A DNA stretch of 64,000 bases from Hydrogenophaga palleronii NBRC 102513 (GTDB lineage Bacteria; Pseudomonadota; Gammaproteobacteria; Burkholderiales; Burkholderiaceae_C), in the NCBI RefSeq assembly GCF_001571225.1, contig NZ_BCTJ01000019.1, positions 25,014 to 89,013 of the forward strand. The letters are read 5' to 3'. The notes under the pieces were generated by a model. It made no database searches and was not told the DNA's origin. It was given only the letters and a program-made list of their open reading frames with translations. This document shows, piece after piece, positions 34,573-45,527 of the stretch (position 1 is the stretch's first letter; each line of letters begins with the position of its first letter). The position numbers and the translations under genes are program-made.

Positions 34573-35861
34573 GCCGGCAGGCCTGCGCCGTACTGGACCA
34601 CGAAGGCTTCGACCGCGCCGTGGAAACGTTCCAGGTCTGCGTCGGTCAGCGGCAGCGACAGCACGATGAAGCCGCGCCGTGCCACGTAGAAGCCGTGGGC
34701 CAGCATGTGGAAGAAGAACAGGTCCTTGACCAGGTGTTCGTTGGCCGGGATGTCGTCCACGTTGCGGATCTCGTCGCGCGTGGCGTGCAGGTTCATCAGC
34801 GAACCCAGGCCGGTGAACTGCAGGCCCACGCCGTGGGTTTTGCAGGTGGCGTTGAGGCGCTCGCGCAGCGCGTCGCCGCGCGCGTTGAACGCCACCGCCA
34901 CCTCGGGCGTGTAGATCTGGCTCAGCCCGACGATGCCGGCCGACATGCTCAGCACGTTGTTGTTGAAGGTGCCGGCGTGGCCCAGGTGGCCCGGCTGGCG
35001 CGGGTCGAACAGGGCCATCACGTCCTCACGGCCGCCGAAGGCGCCGAACGACATGCCGCCGCCGATGTACTTGCCCAGCGTGGTCATGTCGGGCACGATG
35101 CCCAGCGCCGCCTGGCGGCCACCCGGCGTCAGCCGCGAGGTCATGACCTCGTCGAACATCAGCAGCGCGCCGGCCTCGGTGGCCAGGCGGCGCAGGTCGG
35201 CCATGAACGCGGGGCGCCCGACGATGCAGCCGCCGGCGCCCTGCATGGGCTCCACCAGGATGGCCGCCAGGTCACTCGCGTGTTCGGCCACCAGCGCAGC
35301 GGCGCCGGCCTGGTCGTTGTAGGTGCCGAGCACGAAATCGTGCGGCACGTTGATCGGCGAATGGCCGCCCGCGAAGGTCACCACACCACCGTGGTAACCG
35401 CCCTTGAACACCAGGATCTTCTGGCGCCCGGTGAACCGTTTGGCCGCGGCGATGGCCAGCAGGTTGGCCTCGGTGCCGGAGTTGGTGAAGCGCAGCCGCT
35501 GCACCGAGGGGAAACGTTGGGTCACCAGCTGCGCGAGTTGCGCTTCCAGCAGGTTGTGGCCGGTCAGGTTGATGCCGCCGTGCAGCGCGGTGATCACCGC
35601 GTCGCGGATCGCGGGGTGGCTGTGGCCGTACAGGCCGGCGGTGAACTCGCCCAGGAAGTCGGTGTACTCGTGGCCGTCGGCGTCCCACAGGCGGGCACCT
35701 TCGCCACGCGCGATGGCCAACGGGAACGGGTCGTAGTACAGCACGGAGCGGGTGTTGCCACCCGGCATGACGGCGGTGGCGGTCTCGTGGCGGGCACGGC
35801 TTTCCGGGTTGCCCGCCCAATAGGCGTCGCGCAGGCGGTTCAGTTCGATGTCGAGGTTCAT
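34569..35861 (-). CDS. Class-III PLP-dependent aminotransferase
   Basis: 430 codons. Fold-type I PLP enzyme, closest in layout to glutamate-1-semialdehyde aminomutase-like enzymes. Blocks seen: RSVLYYDPFPLAIARGEGARLWDADGHEYTD (cofactor region entry), NSGTEANLLAIAAAKRFTG, LMFDEVMTSRL with the PLP-pyridine aspartate, and MTTLGKYIGGGMSFGAFGG with the Schiff-base lysine. It transfers or rearranges an amino group of a small substrate, probably one released from a peptide-like import. Downstream stop overlaps the hydrolase start; 33 bp separate it from the M81 gene upstream. Confidence 0.85.
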   Translation of the reverse strand: MNLDIELNRLRDAYWAGNPESRARHETATAVMPGGNTRSVLYYDPFPLAIARGEGARLWDADGHEYTDFLGEFTAGLYGHSHPAIRDAVITALHGGINLTGHNLLEAQLAQLVTQRFPSVQRLRFTNSGTEANLLAIAAAKRFTGRQKILVFKGGYHGGVVTFAGGHSPINVPHDFVLGTYNDQAGAAALVAEHASDLAAILVEPMQGAGGCIVGRPAFMADLRRLATEAGALLMFDEVMTSRLTPGGRQAALGIVPDMTTLGKYIGGGMSFGAFGGREDVMALFDPRQPGHLGHAGTFNNNVLSMSAGIVGLSQIYTPEVAVAFNARGDALRERLNATCKTHGVGLQFTGLGSLMNLHATRDEIRNVDDIPANEHLVKDLFFFHMLAHGFYVARRGFIVLSLPLTDADLERFHGAVEAFVVQYGAGLPA

Positions 35862-35894
35862 GGGTTCCTGAAAGGGTTTCGGTGGGAGCGCGGC

Positions 35895-37402
35895 TCAGCC
35901 GGCGTCGGTGTCCAGCGGCCAGACGGGCCGCCGCAGGTTGCGGTAGGGCAGGGTGCTCAGGTCGGTGGCGTGGATGCCGCCGGCCTCCACGAACACGATG
36001 CCGCGGGCGATGGGCTCGATGTCGGCGCGGAAGTGGTTGATGCCCTTGAGCGCCACCACGTTGAGGCCTTCGATGTGCACCCCGAGCGCGCGGTACTGGT
36101 CGCGCCCTTCGGCCTGCACGCGGTTGCTGGCGACGATGATCTGCACCTCGCCGCTTTGCAGCAGGGCGCTGGCGCCGATGGAGGCCGGCGTGCCGGTCTT
36201 GAACGGGCCGGTACGCACGAAGTGCCCGTCCGAGACCGCGAGCACACGCGCCTGCACGGGCACGGGTGCGCCGCCGAAGTCCGGATCGGTCTTGCCGCCG
36301 ATGCGCAGGTCCAGCGTCTGGCCCACACCGGCCGCGATGGCCTGGCGCGCGCTCTCGGGGTCGTACAGCAGGCCCACCAGCGTGCCGGGCAGGTTGGCGG
36401 CCAGCAGGGCCTTCAACAGGCCGGTGGCGTCGCCGTAGCCACCGCCGCCCGGGCCGTCGGTGTAGTCGGCCAGGATCAGCGGGCCGGCGCGCTGCGCCGG
36501 TTCGCGGCAGCGCGCGAGTGCCTCGTCAATGCTTTGCAGTTGCACCGTGGTCTGGTCGCGCCAGCTGTAGGCGTCGTCGATCAGCTCGTCGGCCACGCGC
36601 TGGCAGAGCGCGGCGTCGCCGTCGCCCACCACCAGCGCCGAAGGGCCCGCCTCGTACACGTCGCCCATGTAGTAGCCGGCGTTGAGGCTCACGTCGAGCA
36701 CGGCCGCTTCGCGCTGTTCCCAGTCGCGGGCGCGGGCGTGCAGGCGGGTCATGGGACCGTCACCCAGCGTGCGGCCCAGGTCCATGCCGGCGATCATCGC
36801 GCGCCGCGCCAGGTGGGTGCGCGGGCGGATCTCGCCGAGCAGGGCGCGCTGCACCAGCGCGCAGGCACGTTGGCCAGCCTGGTACTGGTCCACGTGCGGC
36901 GTGGTGCGGTAGCTGGTGAGGATGTCGGCGTAACGCACCATCGCATCGGTGACGTTGGCGTGCAGGTCCAGCGTGGCGGCCACCAGCACACCAGGCCCGA
37001 CTTGCTGGCGGATGCGGCACAGCAGGTCGCCCTCGGGATCGGGCAGGCCATCGACGAACATCGCGCCGTGCAGCGACAGCACGACCGCGGCGGCGTCCGG
37101 GTTTTCCGACAGCGCGCGCAGCATGGGTTCGGTCAGCGCGTCGTAGGCGGCGCGCGTGACCGGGCCTGCGGTGGGCGCGCAGGCGCTCACCGTGGGCACC
37201 AGCTGCCAGCCGTGCGCCTCGGCGGCGTCGATGATGCCGCCGACCTCGGTGCGTGTGCCCCGCATGCGGCCGACGATGTCGTCGCCGAACAGCAGCTCTT
37301 CACGGCCGAACTCGGCCAGGGTGGTGCGCAGCCGGCTGAAGGCGTGGCTCTCGTGGCTCAGCCGCGCCACCACCACCTTGTGCCTGGGGATCAGGGTGGC
37401 GC

Positions 37403-37406
<4 letters not shown>
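35895..37406 (-). CDS. M81 family metallopeptidase (MlrC-like)
   Basis: 503 codons. The N-terminus VVVARLSHESHAFSRLRTTLAEF and the block VVLSLHGAMFVDGLPDPEGDLLCRIR, then ATLDLHANVTDAMV, match the DUF1485/MlrC_C peptidase family, first known from microcystin-LR degradation. Conserved histidines and aspartates in these blocks should bind zinc. ILADYTDGPGGGGYGDATGLLKALL begins the C-terminal domain. Start ATG overlaps the ABC ATPase gene stop. In this operon it probably hydrolyses the peptide or cyclic-amide compound brought in by the ABC importer. Confidence 0.85.
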
Positions 37407-39040
<1,634 letters not shown>

Positions 39041-39042
39041 GG

Positions 39043-39993
39043 TCAGGCTCCGCGGCGGCGCAGTTTGGGGTCCAGCGTGTCGCGCAGGCCATCACCGAGG
39101 ATGTTCACGGCCAGCACCGTCAGCGCCAGGAAGGCGCCCGGGAACAGCACGTTCTCGGGGTGTTCATTGAAGTTGACGCGGCCCTCGGACATGATGTTTC
39201 CCCAGGTCGGGATCTCGGGCGAGAGACCGATGCCGAGGAAGGACAGGATGGCCTCGACCAGCATGGCCGAGCCGCAGACGTAGGTGGCGTGCACGATCAG
39301 CGGCGCCACGGCGTTGGGCAGGATGTGGCGCCAGAGGATCTTCCAGGTCGGCGTGTTGAGCGCAACCGCCGCTTCCACATACGGCTCTTCGCGCACCGAC
39401 AGCACGATGGAGCGCAGCAGCCGCGCCACGCGCGGAATCTCGGGGATGGCGATGGCCACCACGATGGTCAGCAAGCTGGCGCGCCACATCGACACCAGCG
39501 CAATGGCCAGCAGGATGTTGGGGATCGCCATGAAGCCGTCCATCAGGCGCATCAGCACACCGTCGAGGCGGCGGAAGTAACCCGCCACCAGGCCGATCAG
39601 GCCGCCGCCGAGCATGGCGAGCACGGCCACCGCCACGCCCACCAGCAGCGAGACGCGCGCACCGTAGGCCACGCGGCTCCAGGTGTCGCGGCCGAAGCCG
39701 TCGGCGCCGAGCAGGAAGACGTGGTCGACGGCTTCGCCCGAGAGGTCGGTGAAGGGCGCGCGCGTGCCGGGCGCGATGTTGATGCTGCCCGGGTCGATGG
39801 CCGAAGGGTCGACCGTGCCCAGCCAGGGCGCGGCCACCGCCACGAAGGCCAGCAGGGCCAGCGCGCAGGCGCCGATGCGCACGGCGCCGTTGGCGCGCAC
39901 CAGGCGCCAGGTGGAGGGCCGCTGGGCGGCCGGTGTGGCCTCTTCGGGTGCCACGGCGGGCAGGTCGCGGGGATCGGTGGTCATGGTGTTCAT
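39043..39993 (-). CDS. ABC transporter permease, DppC-like
   Basis: 316 codons. N-terminal membrane helix (VRIGACALALLAFVAVAAPWL) followed by the long periplasmic loop typical of DppC proteins, then the BPD_transp_1 domain. The EAA coupling motif is seen as EEPYVEAAVALNTPTWKIL. Five C-terminal helices end with DGLRDTLDPKLRRR, the DppC signature tail. It pairs with the DppB-like permease whose gene ends 9 bp upstream. Confidence 0.9.
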   Translation of the reverse strand: MNTMTTDPRDLPAVAPEEATPAAQRPSTWRLVRANGAVRIGACALALLAFVAVAAPWLGTVDPSAIDPGSINIAPGTRAPFTDLSGEAVDHVFLLGADGFGRDTWSRVAYGARVSLLVGVAVAVLAMLGGGLIGLVAGYFRRLDGVLMRLMDGFMAIPNILLAIALVSMWRASLLTIVVAIAIPEIPRVARLLRSIVLSVREEPYVEAAVALNTPTWKILWRHILPNAVAPLIVHATYVCGSAMLVEAILSFLGIGLSPEIPTWGNIMSEGRVNFNEHPENVLFPGAFLALTVLAVNILGDGLRDTLDPKLRRRGA

Positions 39994-40002
39994 TCGGTCA
40001 GG

Positions 40003-40944
40003 TCAATAGCGGATGCGCGGGTCCAGCAGCACATAGCTCAGGTCGATCAGCAGGTTGATGAGCACATAGACCACCGAGAACAACAGGATCACGCCCTGGA
40101 TCACCGGGAAGTCGCGCGAGAGCACCGCGTCCACGGTGAGCTGGCCCAGGCCGGGAATGGCGAACACGGTCTCGGTGACCACCACGCCACCGATCAGCAG
40201 CGCAATGCCGATGCCGATCACGGTGATGATGGGCACGGCCGCGTTGGCCAGCGCGTGGCGCATCAGCACGGCGCGCTCGGCCAGGCCCTTGGCGCGTGCG
40301 GTGCGGATGTGGTCTTCGGTCAACGCCTCCGACACGGCGGCGCGCGTGACCCGCGCGATCAGCGCGGTGTAGACCAGCGACAGCGTCACCGCCGGCAGCA
40401 CCAGGTGCGAGAGCCAGGGGCCGACGCCCGCCGACAGGCGCGCATAACCCTGCACCGGCAACCAGCCGAGCTTGAGCGCGAACAGCCAGATCAGCACGTA
40501 GCCGATGACGAACACCGGCACCGAAAAACCGAGCACGGAGAAGCCCATCAGCGTGCGGTCGAGCCAGCCGCCGTGGCGCGCGGCCGCCAGCACACCCAGC
40601 GGCACGGCGATCAACACCGCCAGCACGATGGTGAGCGCGGCGAGCGACAGCGTGGGCTCCAGGCGCTGCGCGATCAGCGTGGTGACGCTGGTCTTGAAGT
40701 AGTAGGACTCGCCCAGGTGCCCCCGCATCAGCTCCCCGACCCAGATCAGGAACTGCGACGGCAGCGAGCCCTCCAGGCCCAGGCTCTGGCGCACAAGGGC
40801 GAGGTCTGCCTCGGTGCCCATGTCACCCACGATGAGCGCGGCGGGGTCGCCGGGCGTCAGACGCAGGATCAGGAACACGAAGACAGCGACGAAGATCAGG
40901 ACCGGCAAGGTCGAAACCAGCCGGCGTGCGATGAAGGTGTACAT
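40003..40944 (-). CDS. ABC transporter permease, DppB-like
   Basis: 313 codons. Starts MYTFIARRLVSTLPVLIFVA, the standard DppB N-terminus, with the LRLTPGDPAALIVGDMGTEAD loop next. BPD_transp_1 domain with EAA-type motif SEALTEDHIRTARAKGLAERAVL and the tail VLINLLIDLSYVLLDPRIRY. Six membrane segments. Forms the translocation channel with the DppC-like subunit. Confidence 0.9.
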   Translation of the reverse strand: MYTFIARRLVSTLPVLIFVAVFVFLILRLTPGDPAALIVGDMGTEADLALVRQSLGLEGSLPSQFLIWVGELMRGHLGESYYFKTSVTTLIAQRLEPTLSLAALTIVLAVLIAVPLGVLAAARHGGWLDRTLMGFSVLGFSVPVFVIGYVLIWLFALKLGWLPVQGYARLSAGVGPWLSHLVLPAVTLSLVYTALIARVTRAAVSEALTEDHIRTARAKGLAERAVLMRHALANAAVPIITVIGIGIALLIGGVVVTETVFAIPGLGQLTVDAVLSRDFPVIQGVILLFSVVYVLINLLIDLSYVLLDPRIRY

Positions 40945-40965
40945 GGCGTCTCGCGCGGCAGGGCC

Positions 40966-42549
40966 TCAGGGCTTGCTGATGTTCCAGTAGACGTTGGTCG
41001 TGCCGACCAGCACACCGCTGACCACGCCCTTGCGGTAGGCCACCGGGCGCAGCAGCTCACCCATCGGCGCGAAGGCGCCGATTTCGTAGGCGCGCACCTG
41101 GATGTCCTCGGCCAGTTGCTTGCGCTGCGCTTCGTTGCTGGCGCGGGCAAAGCTCGCACGCAGCTGCTCCATGCGCTCGTCGCTGGCCCAGCCGAACCAG
41201 CCGGCTTCGCCGTTGGCCGAGAGCGGCGCGTAGTTGACCGGGTTGAGAGCGTCTTCCGTGCCCCAGTAGGTCACGAAAGCGTTCCAGCCACCTTGTTCCG
41301 CCGGGTCCTTCTTGGCGCGGCGCGCCACCACCGAGCCCCAGTCCATCGACTTCATGTCGACGGTGAAACCACCCTGGCGCAGCAACTGCGCCACCACCGG
41401 CGGCAGCTTGGCCAGGGTGGTGTTGTCGGTGGCGTGCAGCAGCACCACGGGCTGGCCCTTGTAGCCCGCTTCCTTCAGCAGCTCACGCGCCTTGGCGAAC
41501 TGCGGCTTGTCGGTGAACGCCAGGCTCTTCTTCGAGGCCAGCGGCGAACCGCAGGGGTAGACCGACATGCAGGTCTTGTACAGCTCGGGAATGCCGACCT
41601 GGGTGCGCAGCAGCGCGTCCTGGTTCATCGCGAGCATGGCGGCGTGGCGCACCCGCACGTCGTTGAACGGCGGCACCAGGTGGTTGAAGCGCAGCAGGTA
41701 CTGTCCACCGGCGGCGGCCGCGGTGGTGATGCGGTTGTTCGCCTTCAACGAGGTGTAGTGCTCGAAGGGCACGGACTCGAGCATGTCGACTTCGCCGTTG
41801 ACCAGCGCGTTGACCTGCGTCTGCGCGTCGCGCAACACCACCCACTCGACACGGTCGACCTTCACCGTCTTGCCGCCGGTGGTGCCGGACGGCGCCTCGG
41901 CGCGCGGCACGTACTTCGGATTCTTCAGGTACACCGCGCGCTCGCCGGGGCGGAACTCGTCGGCCTTGAACATGTACGGGCCCGAGCCGATGTGCTCGGC
42001 GATCTGCTTGTCTGCTGGCGTCTCCGCAATGCGCTTGGGCATGATGAACGGCACCAGCGAAGAAGGCTTGCCCAGCGACTCGAGCACCACGCCATAGGGC
42101 TCGCTGAACACCAGGCGGAAGCTGCTGGCAGAGACCGCGTCGGCCTTCTCCAGCGCGGCGTACATGCGCTGGCCCATCGGGTCGCGCTTGGCCCAGCGCG
42201 CCAGCGAGGCGAGCACGTCTTCGGCCGTCACCGGCTGGCCGTCGTGGAAGGCCAGGCCGCTGCGCAGCTTGAAGGTCCAGGTCTTGCCGTCGCTGCTCAC
42301 GGTGTGCGACTCCACCATCTGCGGCTGGATGTGGCCCTTGGCATCGGTGCCGAACAGGGTGTCGTAAATCATGTAGCCGTGGTTGCGCGTGACCACCGCG
42401 GTGGTCCAGACCGGGTCCAGCACCTTCAGATCGGACGAGGGCACCAGACGGAACGTGCTGGCCGAGCCCTGCGCCAGGGCGGGGGCGGCCGCAAGAACCA
42501 GGGCGGCACCCAGGGTGGAGGCGAGCATGAAGCGGCGCGTGGATGACAT
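40966..42549 (-). CDS. Peptide-type ABC substrate-binding protein (SBP family 5)
   Basis: 527 codons from ATG at 42549, with AAGGAG 5 nt upstream. A signal peptide (RRFMLASTLGAALVLAAAPALAQG) is followed by the SBP_bac_5 fold: LKVLDPVWTTAVVTRNHGYMIYDTLF, TFKLRSGLAFHDGQPVTAEDVLASL, and FDQM-like late regions (QPVVLLHATDNTTLAKLPPVV). It captures an oligopeptide-like or opine-like ligand in the periplasm. First gene of a seven-gene operon with permeases, fused ATPase, peptidase, aminotransferase and hydrolase. The palindromic operator upstream and the divergent TetR gene suggest ligand-induced expression. Confidence 0.88.
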   Translation of the reverse strand: MSSTRRFMLASTLGAALVLAAAPALAQGSASTFRLVPSSDLKVLDPVWTTAVVTRNHGYMIYDTLFGTDAKGHIQPQMVESHTVSSDGKTWTFKLRSGLAFHDGQPVTAEDVLASLARWAKRDPMGQRMYAALEKADAVSASSFRLVFSEPYGVVLESLGKPSSLVPFIMPKRIAETPADKQIAEHIGSGPYMFKADEFRPGERAVYLKNPKYVPRAEAPSGTTGGKTVKVDRVEWVVLRDAQTQVNALVNGEVDMLESVPFEHYTSLKANNRITTAAAAGGQYLLRFNHLVPPFNDVRVRHAAMLAMNQDALLRTQVGIPELYKTCMSVYPCGSPLASKKSLAFTDKPQFAKARELLKEAGYKGQPVVLLHATDNTTLAKLPPVVAQLLRQGGFTVDMKSMDWGSVVARRAKKDPAEQGGWNAFVTYWGTEDALNPVNYAPLSANGEAGWFGWASDERMEQLRASFARASNEAQRKQLAEDIQVRAYEIGAFAPMGELLRPVAYRKGVVSGVLVGTTNVYWNISKP

Positions 42550-42936
42550 GTGAACTCCTTGGTTAACACCGTTGAATGGGGGCGATGGGCATCTGTCTGG
42601 CGGGCGGCTGGCCGTCATGGTCCGGTTCGGACGAGATCGCGCAGGCCGCCTGGCAGGCCTGCATGGCATCAAGCAAACAATATGCCACATTGAACAATTA
42701 GTTTATTGTTCATCAGACAATAATATTTTGACCACTGGCGTAGAGACGCTGGAGAGGGATAACCCTAGTCCGCATGCGCGGCAGCGCCGCAGACGCCCAG
42801 GTGCGAGGCGCCCGCAACCGGTGCAAAGGACGACCCAATGCGGTGCAAACCAGGCCCCACCAGAGGGCACCGAAAACGGGATGAACGATGTACTATCGGC
42901 CCGGCCTTATCACCCCCCACCAGCCGACCAGCCGCC
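42550..42936. promoter_or_regulatory. Divergent promoter region of the import operon and its TetR regulator
   Basis: The AT-rich part (42675-42735) stands out against GC-rich surroundings and contains a perfect palindrome (42691-42712) and further ACAAT half-sites. No other gene is seen in the 387 bases. Confidence 0.6.
42691..42712. promoter_or_regulatory. Palindromic operator for the divergent TetR regulator
   Basis: TGAACAAT (42691-42698), spacer TAGTTT and ATTGTTCA (42705-42712) form a perfect 8+8 inverted repeat, the size expected for a TetR dimer site. An extra half-site ACAAT occurs on each side. Confidence 0.75.
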
Positions 42937-43680
42937 ATGCCATCCCCCGCCGCTCCGAAGCCTGCTCGCAAAACCGCGGGCCGGCCGACCAACAGCACGA
43001 TCACGCGCGAACGCATCGTCGAGGTGGCGCTGGCCCAGATCGACCGGGTCGGCATCCACGCGTTCAGCCTGCGCGATGTGGCCCGCTCACTCGACGTCTA
43101 CCCCAGCACCATCTACTGGCACCTGGCGTCCAAGGAGGCTTTGCTGGCCGAGGTCTCGAACCTGGTGATGGCGGGCGTGGTGCCGCCACGCGGCGACGGC
43201 GACTGGCGCGCCTGGATGCGCAAGCTGTTCAGCCGCTACCGCAAGTCGGTGCGCAAGCACCCCAACGTGGCGCAACTGCTCGGCGCACAACTGGCCTCCA
43301 ACGGGGCCTTGAGCGTTGAACTGATCGAAGGCGTGATCGACGCCTTGCTGGAAGCCGGCGCCACCGAGGCCAACCTGCGCGAGGCCTACAACTGCGTGAT
43401 CGCCGCCCTGATGGGCTTCATGACCATGGAGCTCGCGCCACTGCCGGCCGACGATCCTGAAGGCTGGGCCGCGGCTCTGGAAGGCCGCGTGCGTTCGGTG
43501 GACGCGCTGGCCCACCCGACGCTGGCGCGCCACCTGCCCCTGCTGGCGAACCGCGCCTTCATCCTGCGCTGGCAGAACGGCAGCGACGTGCCGCTCAACA
43601 GCAGCTTCGACGCCCACATCGAGATCTTCCTCGCCGGCCTCGAAGCCTTCCTGCGCGGCAAGACGCCCACGGCGGGCTGA
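42937..43680 (+). CDS. TetR/AcrR family transcriptional regulator
   Basis: 247 codons from ATG at 42937; the frame is open back to 42838 but without protein-like residues. The N-terminal HTH reads TRERIVEVALAQIDRVGIHAFSLRDVARSLDVYPSTIYWHLASKEALLAEV, a clear TetR_N. The C-terminal ligand domain includes the NCVIAALMGFMTMELAP block. It is divergent from the import operon and has a palindrome between the two, so it probably represses that operon and itself until ligand is present. The regulated compound is unknown. Confidence 0.88.
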   Translation: MPSPAAPKPARKTAGRPTNSTITRERIVEVALAQIDRVGIHAFSLRDVARSLDVYPSTIYWHLASKEALLAEVSNLVMAGVVPPRGDGDWRAWMRKLFSRYRKSVRKHPNVAQLLGAQLASNGALSVELIEGVIDALLEAGATEANLREAYNCVIAALMGFMTMELAPLPADDPEGWAAALEGRVRSVDALAHPTLARHLPLLANRAFILRWQNGSDVPLNSSFDAHIEIFLAGLEAFLRGKTPTAG

Positions 43681-43693
43681 TCAGGCAACAGGA

Positions 43694-43715
43694 GCGCAGC
43701 ACACAAGGGCTGCGC
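43694..43715. terminator. Bidirectional hairpin between convergent genes
   Basis: GCGCAGC (43694-43700) and GCTGCGC (43709-43715) pair across 8 nt. It lies between the convergent ends of the TetR gene and the glutaredoxin gene. Confidence 0.5.
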
Positions 43716-43720
43716 GGCGT

Positions 43721-43963
43721 TCAGCGCCCGAGTTGCACCAGCGCCGCCTGCAGCCCCTGCAGGCCGCCAACGCGCTGGTCGTTGATGAAGATCTGCGGCA
43801 TCTGGCGCACCGAGGGGCCGCACTTTTCGTAGAAGGCCAGACGTTCGGCCTCGTCGTCGATCTTGATCTCTTCAAAATCGAGCGAACGGGATTTGAGCAG
43901 CATCTTGGCCGACTCGCATTGCGGGCAGGCGGACTTGGAATAAACGGTGATCTTGAGTGACAT
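43721..43963 (-). CDS. grxC: Glutaredoxin
   Basis: 80 codons. Thioredoxin fold with dithiol active site CPQC at residues 14-17 (YSKSACPQCESAKMLL), the cis-proline in QMPQIFINDQRVGG, and the final helix GLQAALVQLG. Usual glutaredoxin length. It reduces protein disulfides or glutathione mixed disulfides. It is 9 bp downstream of the acyl-CoA synthetase gene, so probably the last gene of that operon. The gene symbol is by resemblance to the short GrxC/Grx3 type. Confidence 0.88.
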   Translation of the reverse strand: MSLKITVYSKSACPQCESAKMLLKSRSLDFEEIKIDDEAERLAFYEKCGPSVRQMPQIFINDQRVGGLQGLQAALVQLGR

Positions 43964-43972
43964 GCCGGCAGT

Positions 43973-45511
43973 TTACGGCGCGCTGCGCAACAACGCCGCG
44001 CGAATGTCCTTCTTCATCACCTTGCCGACCTTGGAGCGCGGCAAGTCGGGCCAGATCTCCACCCGCTTGGGCGCCTTCACACTGCCGATGCGCGCCTTCA
44101 CGAACTGGATGATCTCCTCGGGCGACACGCTGCGCCCGGCATGCAGCTGCAGCACGGCCACCACCGCCTCGCCCCACTTGTCGTCGGGCAGGCCGATCAC
44201 CGCGCTGTCCTGCACGTCGGGGTGCTGCATCAGCGCCTGCTCGACTTCCACCGAGTACACGTTGAAGCCGCCGCTGATGATCATGTCCTTCGCTCGGTCG
44301 ACGATGTAGAGAAAACCATCGGCATCCAGCCGGCCGATGTCGCCGGTGTGGTGCCAGCCGAAACGGCCCGCCTCCTCTGTGGCTTTCGGGTCCTTGTAGT
44401 AGCCCGTCATCACGAGCGAGCCGCGCACCACGATCTCGCCGGTCTCGCCGGTGGGCAGCAGGTTGCCCTCGCTGTCCATGGTGGCGACCTGCACCAGCGG
44501 GCCGGGCCGTCCGGCGGACGAGAGGCGCTCGCGCGCAACGGCGCCGCTCGCATCGAAGTGTTCGCGCGGCGACATCATCGAGACCATCATCGGCGCCTCG
44601 GTCTGGCCGAACAGCTGTGCCATCACCGGGCCGATCTTCGTCAGCGCCTCTTCGAGGCGCGCGGCCGAGATGGGCGCGGCACCGTACCAGAAGCACTGCA
44701 GCGAATCGAGCTTCGTCGTGGCCAGCCGCTCGTGCTGCAGCAGCATGTAGATCAGCGTCGGCGGCAGAAAGGTGTGCGTGACGCGGTGGCGCTCGATCAA
44801 GGCGAGGAACTCGCCCAGATCGGGCTTGGGCATGATCACGATGCGGCCACCGAGCGCCATCACCGGCAGGCACAGCACACCGGCGGCGTGCGTGAGCGGC
44901 GCGAGTGCGAGGTAGGTTGGCCGGCCCTCGAACGGGTAACCCATGAGCGTGAGCGCGCTCATGGTTTCCAGGTTGCGGCCCGAGAGCATCACGCCCTTGG
45001 GCTGGCCGGTGGTGCCGCCCGTGCCGGCGATCATGGCGAGGTCGTCCACCGGCGGCACGTCCAGGGGGGCGTCGCTGGTGCCATCGGCCCACTGCGCCCA
45101 GGAAGGCGCAAAGGGCAGCTCGGCGTCGAGGCAAACGTACACGCGCACCTTGGGCAACTGCGCGCGCATCTGCTCCACCATGGGCGCGTAGGTGCTGCGG
45201 AAGATCAGGCAGTTGCAGTCGAAGGCATCGAGCACGTACCGGTTTTCCGAGGCCTCGTTGCGCGGGTTCACCGGGCACCACACGGCGCCTGCGCGCGAGA
45301 TGCCGAACACGCAGGCAAAGGCCAGGGCGTCGTTGCTGGAGAGCACCGCCACCTTGGCTCCCGGCTTGATGCCGCTGCGCGCCAGCGCACGCGCCACGCG
45401 GTGGCTGATGCGCTGCACGTCGCTGTAGCTCAGGTCGATGCGCCCCATGGAGAGGCAGGCAGCGTCGGGGCCGAGCATGGCGCCCTTGTCCAGGTAGTCG
45501 ATCAGGCGCAT
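43973..45511 (-). CDS. AMP-dependent acyl-CoA synthetase/ligase
   Basis: 512 codons. ANL superfamily adenylating enzyme. P-loop-like GTGGTTGQPKGVMLS near 170, FGQTEAPM near 300, HTGDIGRLDADGFLYIVDRAKDMIISGGFNVYSVEVE with the hinge residue, and the late catalytic lysine in PRSKVGKVMKKDIRA. It activates a carboxylic acid to an acyl-CoA through an acyl-adenylate. Ligand size cannot be read. Third gene of the SDR-saccharopine-like-ligase-glutaredoxin operon. Confidence 0.9.
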   Translation of the reverse strand: MRLIDYLDKGAMLGPDAACLSMGRIDLSYSDVQRISHRVARALARSGIKPGAKVAVLSSNDALAFACVFGISRAGAVWCPVNPRNEASENRYVLDAFDCNCLIFRSTYAPMVEQMRAQLPKVRVYVCLDAELPFAPSWAQWADGTSDAPLDVPPVDDLAMIAGTGGTTGQPKGVMLSGRNLETMSALTLMGYPFEGRPTYLALAPLTHAAGVLCLPVMALGGRIVIMPKPDLGEFLALIERHRVTHTFLPPTLIYMLLQHERLATTKLDSLQCFWYGAAPISAARLEEALTKIGPVMAQLFGQTEAPMMVSMMSPREHFDASGAVARERLSSAGRPGPLVQVATMDSEGNLLPTGETGEIVVRGSLVMTGYYKDPKATEEAGRFGWHHTGDIGRLDADGFLYIVDRAKDMIISGGFNVYSVEVEQALMQHPDVQDSAVIGLPDDKWGEAVVAVLQLHAGRSVSPEEIIQFVKARIGSVKAPKRVEIWPDLPRSKVGKVMKKDIRAALLRSAP

Positions 45512-45527
45512 GCGCGGCTCCTCTGTT

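Noticed and set aside
39160..42546. 1128-codon plus-strand open frame
   Set aside because: Shadow of the peptide ABC operon; composition is typical of antisense GC-rich frames.
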